Assembly: GCA_002794735.1 (NCBI GenBank)
Contig: NBAZ01000006.1
Coordinates: 930,001 to 994,000, forward strand
DNA from: Pyrrhoderma lamaoense
Lineage: Eukaryota; Basidiomycota; Agaricomycetes; Hymenochaetales; Hymenochaetaceae
Direction: 5' to 3'
DNA length: 64,000 nucleotides
The position numbers and the translations under genes are program-made. Shown piece after piece: positions 1 through 11,961 of the stretch. Under the pieces are notes generated by a model. It was not told the origin of the DNA and did no database searches. It was given only the letters and a program-made list of their open reading frames with translations. Positions within the stretch are counted from its first letter, which is position 1, and each line of letters begins with the position of its first letter.

Positions 1-750
1 AACATCGTTGGGGGGTAAGGAGTTATATTTTGATCTTCATCGTGGTTCATGATCCGACCTCACGCGCTTAGATAACTAATGTGGGTTAGATTGTTTTTAT
101 TTTGCAAGCACTCACATGGATGTGTAATTATTCAGATATGTAACAATGGAAAAAAGTTGCATCTTAATTAAGGTGCTGCTACAACGTACAAACACTTTCC
201 CCCGGGTTGATTAGATTAAATTAGAGGGGGAAGGGAGAAAAGAGAAGGAAAAAACAAAGAATAATGCAGCCCTTCCTGAATGAATGTGAAAGAAGAAAAC
301 TGAGAAGAAATTTATGATAAAAAGGGGAGAATGAGCGCTCGAGATAAGGAGACCGAGGCACAGGGATACAGGAAACACATTACAGGAACGACACAAGAGG
401 GGCAAAAAGGTTAAACGACATGAATCCAGACTTGGCAGAAGTCGCTGTCGCTGTATCGGAACGTAGTATATTGGTGCTTACTTTCAATCGGTTATAGGAT
501 CAATCGGTATCGTATGGGTTGTGTGATCATTGTAAGATGTCAGATGTTAGATCGTATCATGAGTGGTGGATGAGAGTCAGGCGCAATAGATGGGTAAAAG
601 GGATGGGTCACAGATTTATAAATGAGAGGGCTGGCCAATTGAACAATTATTATATTATAAGTGCTAGTGCTAGTGATGCTGCTGCTGGTAGTCATGGGTC
701 ATGTCATTCTTCCTTCTTTCTCTCCTACTCCGGAGATTCCAATGTGTATT
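1..750. other. No gene recognised upstream of ISD11 3' end
   Basis: The only long open frames are low-complexity Phe/Ser-rich or lack family resemblance. The part near 210-310 is purine-rich on the plus strand. It probably holds the 3' flank of the ISD11 gene. Confidence 0.4.
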
Positions 751-1269
751 CTAGTTATTATCCCGTAACCGAGTTGGCTTTTGGTTCTCAACGACTAGAC
801 GCCAGCCTCCGTAAAGACGGTTTACGATGGCGCTACGTTGGAGGACTGCGTGCTCTTGTACGGCAGCTGCGTATAACACTGCTACTCGGTCTGGGTTCTT
901 CTCCGCCTAATTACAAATTTCAAGGATGGTTTCGATAGTTTTCGTAAGTTTAGTACGTAGATACGTAGATGCAGATTGCGGTGATATGGAAGAAGAATAA
1001 AACGAGGATGGTTGTTAGTATGTACTAAGTGCATTGAGCATACGAAAGATTTAGAAACACGATTAATGAACGAATGGACGGAGATGAATTGGGAATGAAA
1101 TGAGGGATGGAAAGAGAGAGAGAAAGAGGTCAAGTACCTGAATTTGCCTGAAAGTATCTCGTGCACGACGAAGGAAATATTCACGGAAGTTGTATGAGCT
1201 GAAAGAGCGTGCTGTACGCAACGTCGAGCTGTACAAACGTAAGATGGACTCGCAAGTTGGTGGTGCCAT
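751..1269 (-). CDS. ISD11: ISD11/LYRM4, LYR-family Fe-S cluster assembly protein
   Basis: Small mitochondrial matrix protein that, in characterised eukaryotes, binds and stabilises the cysteine desulfurase Nfs1 together with acyl carrier protein. Two exons, 1269..1138 and 906..751, give 95 residues, close to yeast and human ISD11. Seen: an N-terminal block ILRLYSSTLR, then FSSYNFREYFLRRARDTFRQ, which matches the family's YNxRxYxxRRxRDxFR core, and exon 2 ending ...YGGWRLVVENQKPTRLRDNN. The 231-nt intron is phase 0 and long for this window. The Arg of the LYR motif is Ser here (LYS). An acidic/basic alternative frame in the intron is not coding. Function is by family similarity; the call is firm because both halves match. 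Confidence 0.93.
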
Positions 1270-1741
1270 GTCTAACTCGAGCTATTCAAAGGTGGTAGTT
1301 CGTAGAGTCGTTCGTACGGGGTTGTTCAAAGTACGTTGTTATTATTAAGGTCGACTTCCGAGCTCCCGAGTCCGAGTTTGTACGAGCTTACTGCCCTTAC
1401 TGTGCTTGCAATAGACATGACTAAGATGAGAGGATGTCACATGTGGATGGCGTGACGAGATAACAACTACTTTCTTACTTTTTATAGCGCTAAGCTTATC
1501 TGATAGGTATTGTTAATAGGTACTTATCATCAAAATGTTTTTGAGCTATTAATCGTCACTAAGCCTAGGTACTACAATTCTATTTGCGGAAGGGGGCATA
1601 TGGTCATGTCTAGTGGTATCATAATCCAGGGGAAATAATAAGTCAAAAAATATACATGAAACAGGAAAGGAGAAGGGAGGAAGGGGTCGCCGAGGTAGGT
1701 GTGAAGGTTGGGGGAGAAAGGATGCGAGGAAGGGTCCTATT

Positions 1742-2788
1742 TCACATTTTGACGTTGGCCACGGTGAGCCAGACGGAGATGACGATAAGTAGTATGGTGA
1801 TTGTAACCCCTATGACATGGATAATGGTCTCGAGATGTGAGAACGTTATTGTATTTGGGAATGGTTGTTGTTGTACCGCAGTCACAGGAGTTGGTAGTGA
1901 ATCGTTTTCACAGAATGAACGACTGGGTAATAAGCTATTCGTCTCTGACAATTCGCTTTGCCCGTATGCTGGAATTACAGTTGTAAATTTCAGCATCAAA
2001 AAACTTTTCTCCGAAGAAGAAAAAAAGGGGTGGAGGACGGAGAAATAGAAACCTACGAGATTTTGGATCTACCGAACAAGACTCGATGTCAACACTTTCA
2101 CAATCGTTTGCATCGTCTTCAACAGAGTTTCGTGTAGGGTTTACAGAACCGTACAGTCGAAAGGTAGGAGACATGGGCGTTAGTGGTGGTGTACTATCGT
2201 CTGTGTCTATTCCCGCCGTACTCCCGTTCTCTATTTGTCCATTCGTGGGTGCATTTTTGCAAAGAATCTGAGCGTTCTCAGGCCCACTAGTGATTACTCT
2301 GCGAGAAGACGGTACATGTTCCCGAGATACCGATCTATTCGCAGGCAGCCAGGAGGTTTGCTGTCTCGCTGGCACGTGCCACCTCAGGCTCTCTTCGTCT
2401 GACTCCGAATATACGTGATCCTCCTCCTCCTCACCCATCTGGGGTCGGTATCTATGTAAAGCAGCGAGTTCGATAGATTCAATACCAAATTCACTACTAA
2501 CACTGTCCCCGCTCGCAGTAGTTGCTACAGAACCAGATGCATTGTGTCCGTTCCCATCCAGTTTTAAAGTAGAGTGATTTCGGTATTCAAAACTAAAACC
2601 TGAACTCGGAATTCTGTCTGACTTTTGGGGATTATTGAATCTGAAGTATGGGAAAATGGTGACCAGTAATTTTTTGTCGGGACCGCATCGGCATTATGAT
2701 AGAGTGGGAGAGTGTGCGTGTTACTGTTGTTGTCGTAGGCACGTTCTACTGGATCAAAAATGTGTATCGCATGCTCGGTGCCTGACAT
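1742..2788 (-). CDS. Predicted tail-anchored membrane protein, function unknown
   Basis: I do not recognise a family. The start MSGTEHAIHIF is at 2788. An early intron joins it to a long frame through about 2057. A clear 88-nt intron (1969..2056, donor GTAGGT, acceptor ATTCCAG) then leads to the last exon. The middle is acidic and Ser/Thr-rich (EEEEDHVYSESDEES; STPPLTPMSPT), probably disordered. The last ~25 residues are a hydrophobic helix (IIHVIGVTITILLIVISVWL) followed by a very short tail, which fits C-terminal anchoring in ER, mitochondrial or vesicle membrane. The first intron boundary (exon 1 ending near 2722) is uncertain. Confidence 0.6.
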
Positions 2789-3952
2789 GAAGCCGCTTTG
2801 AAGGAAAGAAGGTGGGGAGGGGAGGGGGGCGATGAGTTACGACTGAAAGGGGGAGACGGTATGGGGAAGGAGAGGAGGGGGGGATGGAGGTGGAGAGATA
2901 TACAGCGACTGGAGGGGCGCTTTCTTGCTCTTTGACGCTGCCATATATCGTTTCATGATAGTTCTTGACCACTTTGTTGGTACAGTTGGCGTCGCGTCCG
3001 TCGGCCTGGTTCAGAGTAGCCGCTCGCCTGGTCCTTCTCTTTCGAATCTCGTGTTTTCTTCCTCTCCTTAACTCCCCAATCAGGTAATTGCGGTGCTCGT
3101 CCGACTGATCGCCCTCGACGTTTTGCTTGTAGGAAAGCTTCACTTTTATCATATTAAAAGATTAGACTCTCGGTCATTTGTCGAGACTACTCTATGAACT
3201 TTGCAAATATAACTATCTTGTAAAAGAGAAGATAAAAAAGGGGAACTTGACGTAAGTCTTAAAATTAATAAGTATAAAAGTTTGGTTATTTGATCCTTTT
3301 CCAGTAAGCTCTAATTTCAAAAATCAGTTAACTAGGCAAACGCAAAGTACGAAAATGCGATTCATGTCAAGTTAACTCCTACGTGCATATTAATATTCTC
3401 GTTTAATATTGCGCAAAATGATATCACCGGGACCAAATTTACGGAAGATATCCTTCAAGTAGGACATTATTCAAAAAAAGCGGAGATATATATTTTGGAT
3501 GATTGACATTCATGGGTAACAACAATGTAAGATGATTGTTACTCCGGGATATTTTCACTACTTTGCAACACAAAGGTCAAGATGTGACAGATCTTTCCCA
3601 GACTCGCACTACCCTTGACTTTCAGCATGTCACATTCATTACCGAGTACGCTAATTTTAAGCTACGGTTTCGTGTAGGGCTTAGAGCATTCACTTTGCAA
3701 GGGGAATATTGCTACCTGGTACTAGCATTCGGATACACATATGGAACGGTTAGTAAGTATCGTCGTATAAGATACTATGTAATATTTTCTCTTTGATCGC
3801 ACTCAATATGTAAAATCCACGATTACTGATGTATGATCATACTTATATTCAATTCTATTACGGTATAAACTTTTAGCTTACTCTACCACGACTTAGGCCA
3901 GCTATGCCGTAGCGTGAATCTTCCTATCCTACTTATGAAGAAGGAGTATATA
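2789..3952. other. Intergenic, nothing convincing
   Basis: A minus-strand open frame (3152..2754) is basic then Pro/Ser-rich and could be an upstream exon of the tail-anchored gene, but I see no family signal or supported junction. The rest is AT-rich. Confidence 0.35.
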
Positions 3953-4465
3953 TTAGTGGTTAAGCCATAGGATCAGGTCTTCCTGTATGTGTAGGTGTTG
4001 CTGGATCACCTTGATCACATTTCTGACCCGGAGGACATGTAGGACGATGCTCTTGGTTGGTCCTGGGAAGTGACGAGCCCATGGTGTACGCCAGCTACCT
4101 GTACGCCTAGTGTTCTGGGTATCACCATCATGATGACGGTTTCTACATCCATCACTATTGGCATCATTGCGGCACATGGGGTCGAAACCACCTGTAACCT
4201 CTGAATGTGCACCTGAACTTACTCCAGAAGATTCACTGCTGTTGAAACTGCTAGTTCCTTCTGGAAATGCTCCTGAACTTGAACCTGAAGCATCCGTGCC
4301 AGAAGAGGTATGAGTGGTAGTAGCAATATCTGTAGTCTCAGCTTCAGTCTGTGGAATGGGATGTAAGTGTCATAATCTTGATGGGCGGAAGTGACAGAAA
4401 CCTACAGCCGCAAGTGTTACTGTAGCGAGGGACAAGAAAAGAAGTGATAGCTGGCTAAAGCGCAT
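3953..4465 (-). CDS. Small secreted Ser/Thr-rich protein
   Basis: Exon 1 (4465..4406) encodes a textbook signal peptide, MRFSQLSLLFLSLATVTLAA. A 57-nt intron (4405..4349, GTAGGT...CCACAG, branch-like TTATGAC) precedes a Ser/Thr/Gly-rich exon 2 starting TEAETTDIATTTHTSS, typical of O-glycosylated secreted or wall proteins. Around 4130-4040 the frame may switch through a further intron. The unspliced frame ends at 3953. A spliced alternative ends at 3960 with a Cys-containing tail (CPPGQKCDQGD). I favour the Cys tail but cannot prove it. No family recognised; role unknown. Confidence 0.55.
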
Positions 4466-4825
4466 ATTATACACTACTAGTGTTTGAGGGGTCTTGTACT
4501 GTATATAGAGTCTATAAGGAGTTAATGTAATATGGAGACGAGAGAAAGGGGGATAAAGATGTGAGTTTGGTGTACTCTACTGCTGCGGTTGCCGATTTTA
4601 TATATACGTATACTACTATGCACCTTTGTGAGAGAATAGAAAGCAACATACGGAGGTGATGTCCCGGAAGGGGAACTAACAAAATAGAAGATATGCAACA
4701 CTCGGGCCCGAGCAAGTTATTGCTGGGGTCCTTCACTAACCAAATTCAAACTTTTAGATTCAAATATAACTTGCATAGAATTAATAGACTACTAACAGAT
4801 TTAAGAGCCTTAAATAACAATCACG

Positions 4826-4905
4826 GGTTCTATAGTGTAGCGGTTATCACACAGGATTCTGAAAAGTGACTTCCTGTAACCCCGGTTCGATTCCGGGTAG
4901 GACCT
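4826..4905 (+). tRNA. tRNA-Gln (anticodon CTG) with a short intron
   Basis: Acceptor arms GGTTCTA/TAGGACC pair over 7 bp (one G-U). The D-arm GTGTAGCGGTTATCAC and T-arm CCCGGTTCGATTCCGGG are canonical and closely resemble yeast tRNA-Gln. The anticodon stem CAGGA/TCCTG encloses TTCTG followed by extra bases: after A37 an ~8-nt insert (AAAGTGAC) fits a nuclear tRNA intron between positions 37 and 38. Decodes CAG. Confidence 0.9.
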
Positions 4906-5189
4906 TATAGGGTAATCGACCCCACAATTATCTGAGTTTACAGGTTCTTTGAAGCACAAATTCCAGTTGATTTTGTTGCTTGACTATTAGCAAAATGGGT
5001 TAGTGATCTTTAGATTCTCACTAATGATCATTTGTGGCTGCATACGAGCAATGTTTTTATGTTGGCTATGTAATATTTATTTATACATATTTGTGCAATG
5101 ACCTGAAAGATCATACTTTCAACATTTGGATTGAATATTTCCTATTCTTTCTCTTTTCCTCGTCAGTATCGCTGCACCTATTTTAAACA

Positions 5190-8100
5190 ATGTCATTCTC
5201 ATTTATTGGTCGTTCCTCCTCTAAGAATACTGGGAACAAAATTAATGACAGCGCAAATTCCAATGGCCGGCTTGCAACATCTGCTAATTGTGCCACCAAT
5301 CTCGGTCATGAACCTAGTCGCCCAACACAGAACGGACACACGAGAAACTCGAGTAGAATACGGATCTTACCCTTTCTTGGGAAGAGAAGAAAGTCTTTTG
5401 CAACTCTGAGGACAAACGTGAAGGAACTCAGCGATGAACCGTCCATCACACGGGAAAGAGGTCATCATAAATCAGTATCGCAGCTCGCAAATGAGTGAGT
5501 TACGTTATATACAAGTTTAAGTATAGCTTAATGATACATTTTCAATCTCTGTGTTGAAGGACCGCCGCTAGACTCGCCCGATCGTCCCTTGGAGCAGGTA
5601 TGCCACCAGAAGCGATCAACTAGTGTGTTTAACTCATGTGTTCATACATTCACAAAATTCAATAGCAGGATCTCTATCAACTGGAAATTTAGAACTTTCA
5701 GCACATGATATGGTACACATAAAATCGAGGAAGGACCCTGAGCATGGCACTCCATTCAAGACTCAACCTACTAACACACGCTATTCTATATTTTCTCCTG
5801 GAAATGCACAGAACTCAGCACCAGATAGGCTATCCGTTCAACCGAAGTCTAAAGGATCATTTTTATCACGTATTACTTCTCGTCCTTCTCTTTCAGCTCG
5901 TTACTCCTCTGCTGATCTCAAGACGGCGAAATCTAGAAGTCTGTTCAGAACACCGGAAAAATATCATGATTCCAACGTTCCACAACGACCTGAAATTGTA
6001 TATTCTGCTACTACTGCTACGAAATGTAATACTTTGAGTGAAGATAGAGATTTTTTCACCTCTCCACGTATTGCTCCTACTCCTCCAAATCTAACTTTCA
6101 CATCGCCTGGAAGTTCTTTGATGGATTCTCCTGTGCAATCCCAGTCTTCTCTAAATTTATCAGGTCTAAAAGGCAATACATCTCTGAGTGCTATAGACAC
6201 AGCTCAGTCTCCAACAGCCAGAAGAACGAGATCCCCGAATGTATCACCTTTGAGTAACAAACCTAGAAGTACTGTCTCCGTAGCAAGTCCTCAGTCTCTT
6301 TCTCCGGAAGCTGCCTATACAACTCCAAGACGCAACTCAGTTAGTCAGATCGAATCGCCTGTTTTGACACTTTCTGCGAAATCGAAACATTCTTCTACGC
6401 TTGGCACAGCAACAGCTTCACCCGTAAGACCTAGAACGGGTATGGTACGCATTGGTAAAGAGAACGTGACGGTTTCCGTTGCAAACGTTCTGGAGTCCGA
6501 ACTTGGTATAGAGGTCGGCGATAGTGAAGACTCATCTTTCTCTTACTATGAAGATAGCTTTGAAGATAAACGGAGACCTTCTCACAAAATGTAGTGCATA
6601 ACCAGAAGAAGTTATCAAAGAAGGAACGCGAAAGTCCTCGGTTCTCAAACGACCCTAGTAGTGTATACAGCAAGAACACTCAGGCATACAAGTTCCCAGA
6701 AATTGTTGATGATGCAAGGTCTATTCTTACTCTTGAGGCACGGAGCCCGTTGATGACTCCTGAGCTTGATGCTGGTACTGATAAGAGACCAGAAGAAGAA
6801 CGGGATCATACTCCCGAAAACTTTATACACAAGGCCCCTGAAAACCGGGACACCCGACATCTAACTTCTGTGTCTAGCAAACAGATTTCTCATTCTAAAT
6901 CATTATACCTTCCGTTAGGGAATAGTATACATGTTCGTGAAGTCGATCGCATGGATCGTATCTCTGAAAGATCCGTAAGGACGAATCATGAGACGCCCAA
7001 TCGTCGTTATGAAAGAAAAGGAGAACCTGAATGTAGTCCTCAGGTCACCGCTAAGCTCCAACAGTCTTTAGACATCCAATGTGCTCGTTTTGATAAGCTT
7101 GCAGGGCATCTACTTCAGATTATACAGCGTCATCAGAATGAGAAGGTACAGCTCGAATCCCGTATTTTGACTCTAGAAAAAGAAAATCGAAAAAACGAGC
7201 GTGAGGTCAAAGCACTAAAGAGACTGCTCAGTCTCAGCTCGCAGGAGAAGAGGAAGGGAGGAGGTCGGCTAGTACGGGTGGCATCGATGCAGAGCTTTTT
7301 GTCGAATACGTCTTTCCAAGACAATAATGAGGAGGTTGACATAGATGTAGCAGCAGAAATGCTATCTCGGGCCAGCAGAAAGGACGGTGACATACTATCC
7401 CCAGAAGATACAAGAGCTAGTATAGATCTCAGCCCAAACTGTACACCGAATAAAACGAAGATTAGAACGACAGAACAGCTTCGTCGGTCAAAGACTATGC
7501 CAGATCTACACAAAACATCAGCAAGCCCCGCTTCACGAGGACACACAAATTTCCCAGGATCAACACTCATCCCAACGATTCCGAGCTCTGAGTCGCCCTT
7601 AATTCCAGGCACATCTTCAGATGTCAGTGGTCATGGTCTAGGACTTGATTTCCCATTACCAGCCCCGATAAAACTTCCTTCTATATCTAGTACTATTATT
7701 AGTTCCGCCGCGGCCAGTGATCTATCGATCCCTGCTTTGACGACAGCCCCGACAGCGATATCTGGGCTTTCTGCCATATCTATCCCATCTCTTGAATTGA
7801 AGAAAAGTGTCGACAGCTTCGCAGCGCTTGCAGCCACGGTTCCACAGATAGATGATGGTCTTGATGATACAAGGAAGACACTAATTCCGGCCCCGACGGG
7901 ACCCGATGATGAAGCCAAAGTCAGGGCTCCTTTGCGGGGAGGGACTACAGGGACTATGAGCCCGGCAAAGAGTTCTAGGGAGAAACGAAGAGCAGGAGAG
8001 TGGCGTAACGTTGATAGTTCTTCTATTATGGTCCTCGGGGGAAATTGAATGATAAACGTGGGTATCGGTCTGTGGAATCACTTGCAGCAGCAGCTGCTGC

Positions 8101-8302
8101 ACCAGGTGCGCCGCCGAATTGTCAGATACCTGATTTACCATCTGCATCGGTATTGTATGCCGGTAATTTGAATAAAGGACTTATCTCTGGTATTGATCAG
8201 ATCGTGGTGGATAGAGCAGCGGCGAGAAAAGTACAAAGTCCGAACTTGAAAATAGGAGGTGGATACCAGTCGTTTGCGACGAAGTCCAGTGATATGTTTT
8301 GA
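5190..8302 (+). CDS. Large Ser/Pro-rich coiled-coil protein, unknown function
   Basis: Five exons in consistent phase: 5190..5494, 5560..5597, 5669..6590, 6659..8004, 8088..8302 (941 residues). Introns use GTGAGT, GTATGC, GTAGTG and GTAACG donors. The N-terminal two thirds is Ser/Thr/Pro-rich with many basic/SP-TP sites, likely disordered and phosphorylated. About residues 560-620 form a heptad coiled coil (KLQQSLDIQCARFDKLAGHL; LESRILTLEKENRKNEREVK). The C terminus is an Ala/Gly-rich segment and a conserved-looking basic end. The architecture suggests a cytoskeletal, polarity or scaffold protein, but this is inference. The fourth and fifth junctions are chosen by phase and could shift. Confidence 0.65.
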
Positions 8303-9676
8303 ACAAAACCTTTAATGCTTGCTTTTTAATGTTATTCACGATCCTTTATATACATTTTGCTTTTGTGCCTCTTGAAGTAACACTCGTGATCAGTTTTTGT
8401 GTAAAGCCAGCTTGAATGTTTCGGTTTCTACTATAAATGCTTGTTTGTTTGTATTTTAACTCGAGTTACTTTTTCCCACTTATGTTATAGATTTTTCTAT
8501 CTCGTTCAGACTAGATAAAAAATGAAGTAAAGATCTCAATCACACTATATTGATATAGAAGAGTTTAAAAAGAGAAAATAAGTCAACAGAATTTGATTAA
8601 CATTATTGCTAGTGAGACTGTGTTCGAGGATAGAAAGAGACAGATCCATAGAGAACAGAATGTGTACGATATGTGCCCAACTATAAGCAAACTCTTATGA
8701 ACGGCAATGGCTGACAAGTCCTAATAGTGAAATATTAAGAATAATGAGTGAAAAATGTCCAAATGAACAGAGACCGAGTAATGATGAGCGAAACGATGAG
8801 GTAAATGACAGGATGTTGGAGGGGATGGTGATGATGATGATTAAATTGTAAAGAAAAACACCTTAGGGGAAGGGATGTTCTACGAATAACTTACTAATAC
8901 AATAGGTAGTCCCTAGTAGAACTTTTAAAGAGGAGACGAAGAGAGATGGTAATAAGGGATGATATCGAGGAGTTTCTTTTGCGGACGAAGTATGATGTAG
9001 CAAGGGGATGTCTCTGAAAGGATAGAAAGCGAGGGAGAATCAAAGAGGCTTTTAAAGTCCATAGTGACAGCACTTAAAAATAACCTCCAGCTGAAAAGAA
9101 AGACCGGAGTTGAAGATAAATGATGAAATTAATAGTTTTTGTTTTGATGAATGTGAATTTTTCAATTCTTTTTTGAGGGATAAGGTAAATATATGAGAAT
9201 AAAGTAAAGATTATCTAAGTGGTTAAAGTAGGTATTCGTGAAAGCTTATGGTTGAAAGAAAGTGAACGATATAGAAAGGAATAGAAATGAATGCGAATGA
9301 GTGAAAGAGAGGAAGAAATGACAGGGAAAGAAAGATAAAAGAAAGAGATTTATGGGTCCGTTAAATTGTTCGATTTCAGGTCGTTAAAGGTAGCCGATTG
9401 GAAAGATGGATTATTATTAAGGGGGTTTAGGGAGCGCTAAGGTAGAGTGTAATAGGGCGGTGACAGATGTGATTTTATGGGATTAACCTCGTGAAAAGCG
9501 CATTCTTGAAGAGATTTCATGAACAAGTACTACTTATAAGCGTGGATCCTCAAATGAAGGTATCTCTACCCTTGATTATGCTCGAGTTGATGTTCGAATT
9601 GGGAGTCTGTTGCCTACCATCGCATCTCGACGTACACGTGCCCTTTCCTGTTCTCGATTTTGGTTTTTAAGTCTAG
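8303..9676. other. Purine-rich tail-to-tail intergenic region
   Basis: Between convergent genes. From about 8,560 to 9,480 the plus strand is strongly A/G-rich (runs of GAAAGA, GAGAGA, AAAGAA). No ORF, RNA gene or repeat unit recognised. Confidence 0.5.
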
Positions 9677-11464
9677 CTAGAGTAGACGTATCGGCTCGAG
9701 GTCCACTTGGAGACCTTCTACGTGCTGGACTAGCACCGGCACTCCCAGGACTAAGTCGCCCACCTCCACCTCCAACCCAACACCAAAGCGTATTCTTCTT
9801 GTCTCTCTAACAACAGTCCACGCGATGTCCACGAGTCCTACAATCTCTGGTCCCGAGCGCCAAGTGAGAGAGCATTTGCCCACATACCGAAATTTTGTTG
9901 TGCGAGGGCTAGCAAGCGGTAATCAGGATCTGAAGACATAAGAGGATCACTTAGTACACTAGGATTTATTTCCGAATACAGGCTTTGCCTCTTTCTTCTT
10001 GGGTTATCCAAGCTAGACCCATAATCATTAAAGCATGAGTCTGGTGCAGATAGTGTATGGTCCTCATCCAGTTGCTGACGAGCAGCACTATGAAAAGGGA
10101 AAGGGGTGAAGGCGACGAAGGCATGTTAAGTTGTTTCAGCTGTTTGAAGACAACATAAGATGTATGCTGGCCATGGGGTGAGTTTGGCGATAAACCAGCG
10201 GAACGCGGTCTTGGAGGCGGCGAAACAGGACGAAAAAGGTTTGTGCTAGGTCCTGAATATGAATTACGATTTGAATTCTGAGCAATATCCAGATTTGGAT
10301 TGCTAGGTGGTAAACTACCCACAGAAAGTGTAGGAGAAGGGAGGGATAGGCTTGAAACTGAAGACTCGGATAGTATTGAAAATCTACGACTATCCACTTC
10401 TGGTATGGCAGGCACTGAATACGGAGAGAATTTCTGAGTTTCTCCATTGTGAAGGTCAGTCTTACTTATTGCTGACGGGGCATCAAATGAACTAGAGATA
10501 TCACAGCTTGGGAATCGCTATTACTTCTCTTACCTTCACCTTTAGAATACAGCCATCGTAACATGTGCTCGGTCAATATAGCCGAAGGAGCTGGTAGCTC
10601 ACTTAAAACCGTTCTCGGTAGGAGAGCCGGAGCAATTGAGTTATAAGAAGCAATCTTTAAGCAGGCTACTAGAAGAAGGGGGAGAGAGCTTGCAGAAGGA
10701 ACTCGGATAACATGAACCGGAAGGGATAAAACAGAACGCGGTCGTAGGGATGCAATACTTGAAGTTGATCCTGGACGTGAAGAGCATGATGAAGTCGAAA
10801 GTGAGGTGGTGGATTCATCTCTCATATGGGACTGAGGGTATCTTATGGCTGGAAGCGTTGGGGACGGTGCTGGTGAAGCGGGAACCGGATCATTGGATAA
10901 CTGGATACTGAAAGCACGAGCCCAAAGTGAAGCATTGACCGGAACCATTATAGGTGTACCAGGTCCAGATGAAAAGCTAGTGCCCGAGCTTAGAGGATTA
11001 CTCGCTACATGAGATTGCGATACACTATACGGAGACAAAGGTGGACTGGGTTCTGGAGTCGTGTCTTGGTCGTAAATGGCGAGGACGTGCGTCGGAAATA
11101 GTGCATTTGGGTTGTCGAGAGCAGAGCGAATGACTGGAACGTCAAGCCTGAATGGTGGCGGGACGCCATCTTCAAGGGAGACTCGTTTCACATTATGAAA
11201 ACGACATATGAGGCTAGAAGACAGGCGGATCAAATTAAAAAATTATCAAGTTTAAGGCCGAAGGTATCTGTGGATCGACAGCGGGGTAAATTCATGATGT
11301 CTAAAGACTTACCCCAAGGGATGAGTATCAAGTAGTTGAAAAGGTTCGTTGACATTATCCTCCACTAAGTAGGGATATTGAGTAATATCTGGCGTTGGAG
11401 GGAGTGGTCGAAAAGGTCTCTTGTCACGCGCTAAGGCGTTTGCTGGGCGTGAAGGAACGTGCAT
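9677..11464 (-). pseudogene. Clp1-like (clampless1 family) paralogue with a frame break
   Basis: Clp1 of Coprinopsis is needed for clamp formation and A-regulated sexual development; its biochemistry is unknown. Exons: 11464..11313, 11213..10534, one from about 10441, then a last part to 9838 or, after a frame change, 9677. Matches to the intact copy at 43.3 kb, in order: FPTHVLAIYDQ (TTHILAVHS), LPVHVIRVPSASSLPLLLVACL region (VPLVPFGVPAAECFGILLQYL region), GMWANALSLGARD (GLWQNACSLGIRG), VGLVDIAWTVV (DVVSVAWRTV). Long Ser/Pro-rich inserts separate the blocks. Between the last two blocks (about 9843-9855) the frame shifts as if one G were missing. Alternatively a 41-nt GTATGT...CCAG segment is spliced out, restoring the frame but deleting a conserved block. 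It could be a pseudogene, a sequencing error or a diverged gene. Confidence 0.68.
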
Positions 11465-11961
11465 AGGGATTATAATATAGTAGGACAGTAAAGATAGTTG
11501 AGAAAATTAGTTGGTATTAGATCGTAGTATCCTCGTTCTTGTCATCTGTTGGTTTTATAGACGTGTTTTTTTTCACAAAAGAGCGGAGAAGATGACCCGC
11601 AAAGAAGGTTGGTAGTAGAGAGCTGTAAATAGTAAGATAGAAAAATAAAGTAAACTCTGCCACACAGATGAATCAGTAGAAGCAAAGCATGCTCGAAGAA
11701 AGTAAACACACCTTCCCCGACGACAGCGACAACGACTAATAAAAAAAGGACATCCACGGTCGCGGTCGCGTACTGTACCGCGTTCAATCTAAAACATGTT
11801 TGCGGTCCGGTACCCGACTACCTATAAATGGCCTTGACGTCACGCGAACGCTTCGTCACAGATCACGGACGTACTTAACTAGATCTCGTCAATTTGTTCT
11901 TACTTGCCTTGAAACCACCTCCATCTTTCCTTACAAGTGGTGGCAATGATAAACTTGTGTC
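11465..11961. promoter_or_regulatory. Divergent promoter region with a CRE-like palindrome
   Basis: Lies between the Clp1-like paralogue (minus) and the unknown gene (plus). It contains CCTATAAATGG at about 11821 and a perfect TGACGTCA palindrome at 11835-11842, the binding site of ATF/CREB-type bZIP factors. Use in vivo is inference. Confidence 0.4.

Noticed and set aside
6591..6658. Two separate genes at 5.6-6.6 and 6.6-8.0 kb
   Set aside because: A 68-nt intron in correct phase joins them, and composition is continuous, so one gene is more likely.
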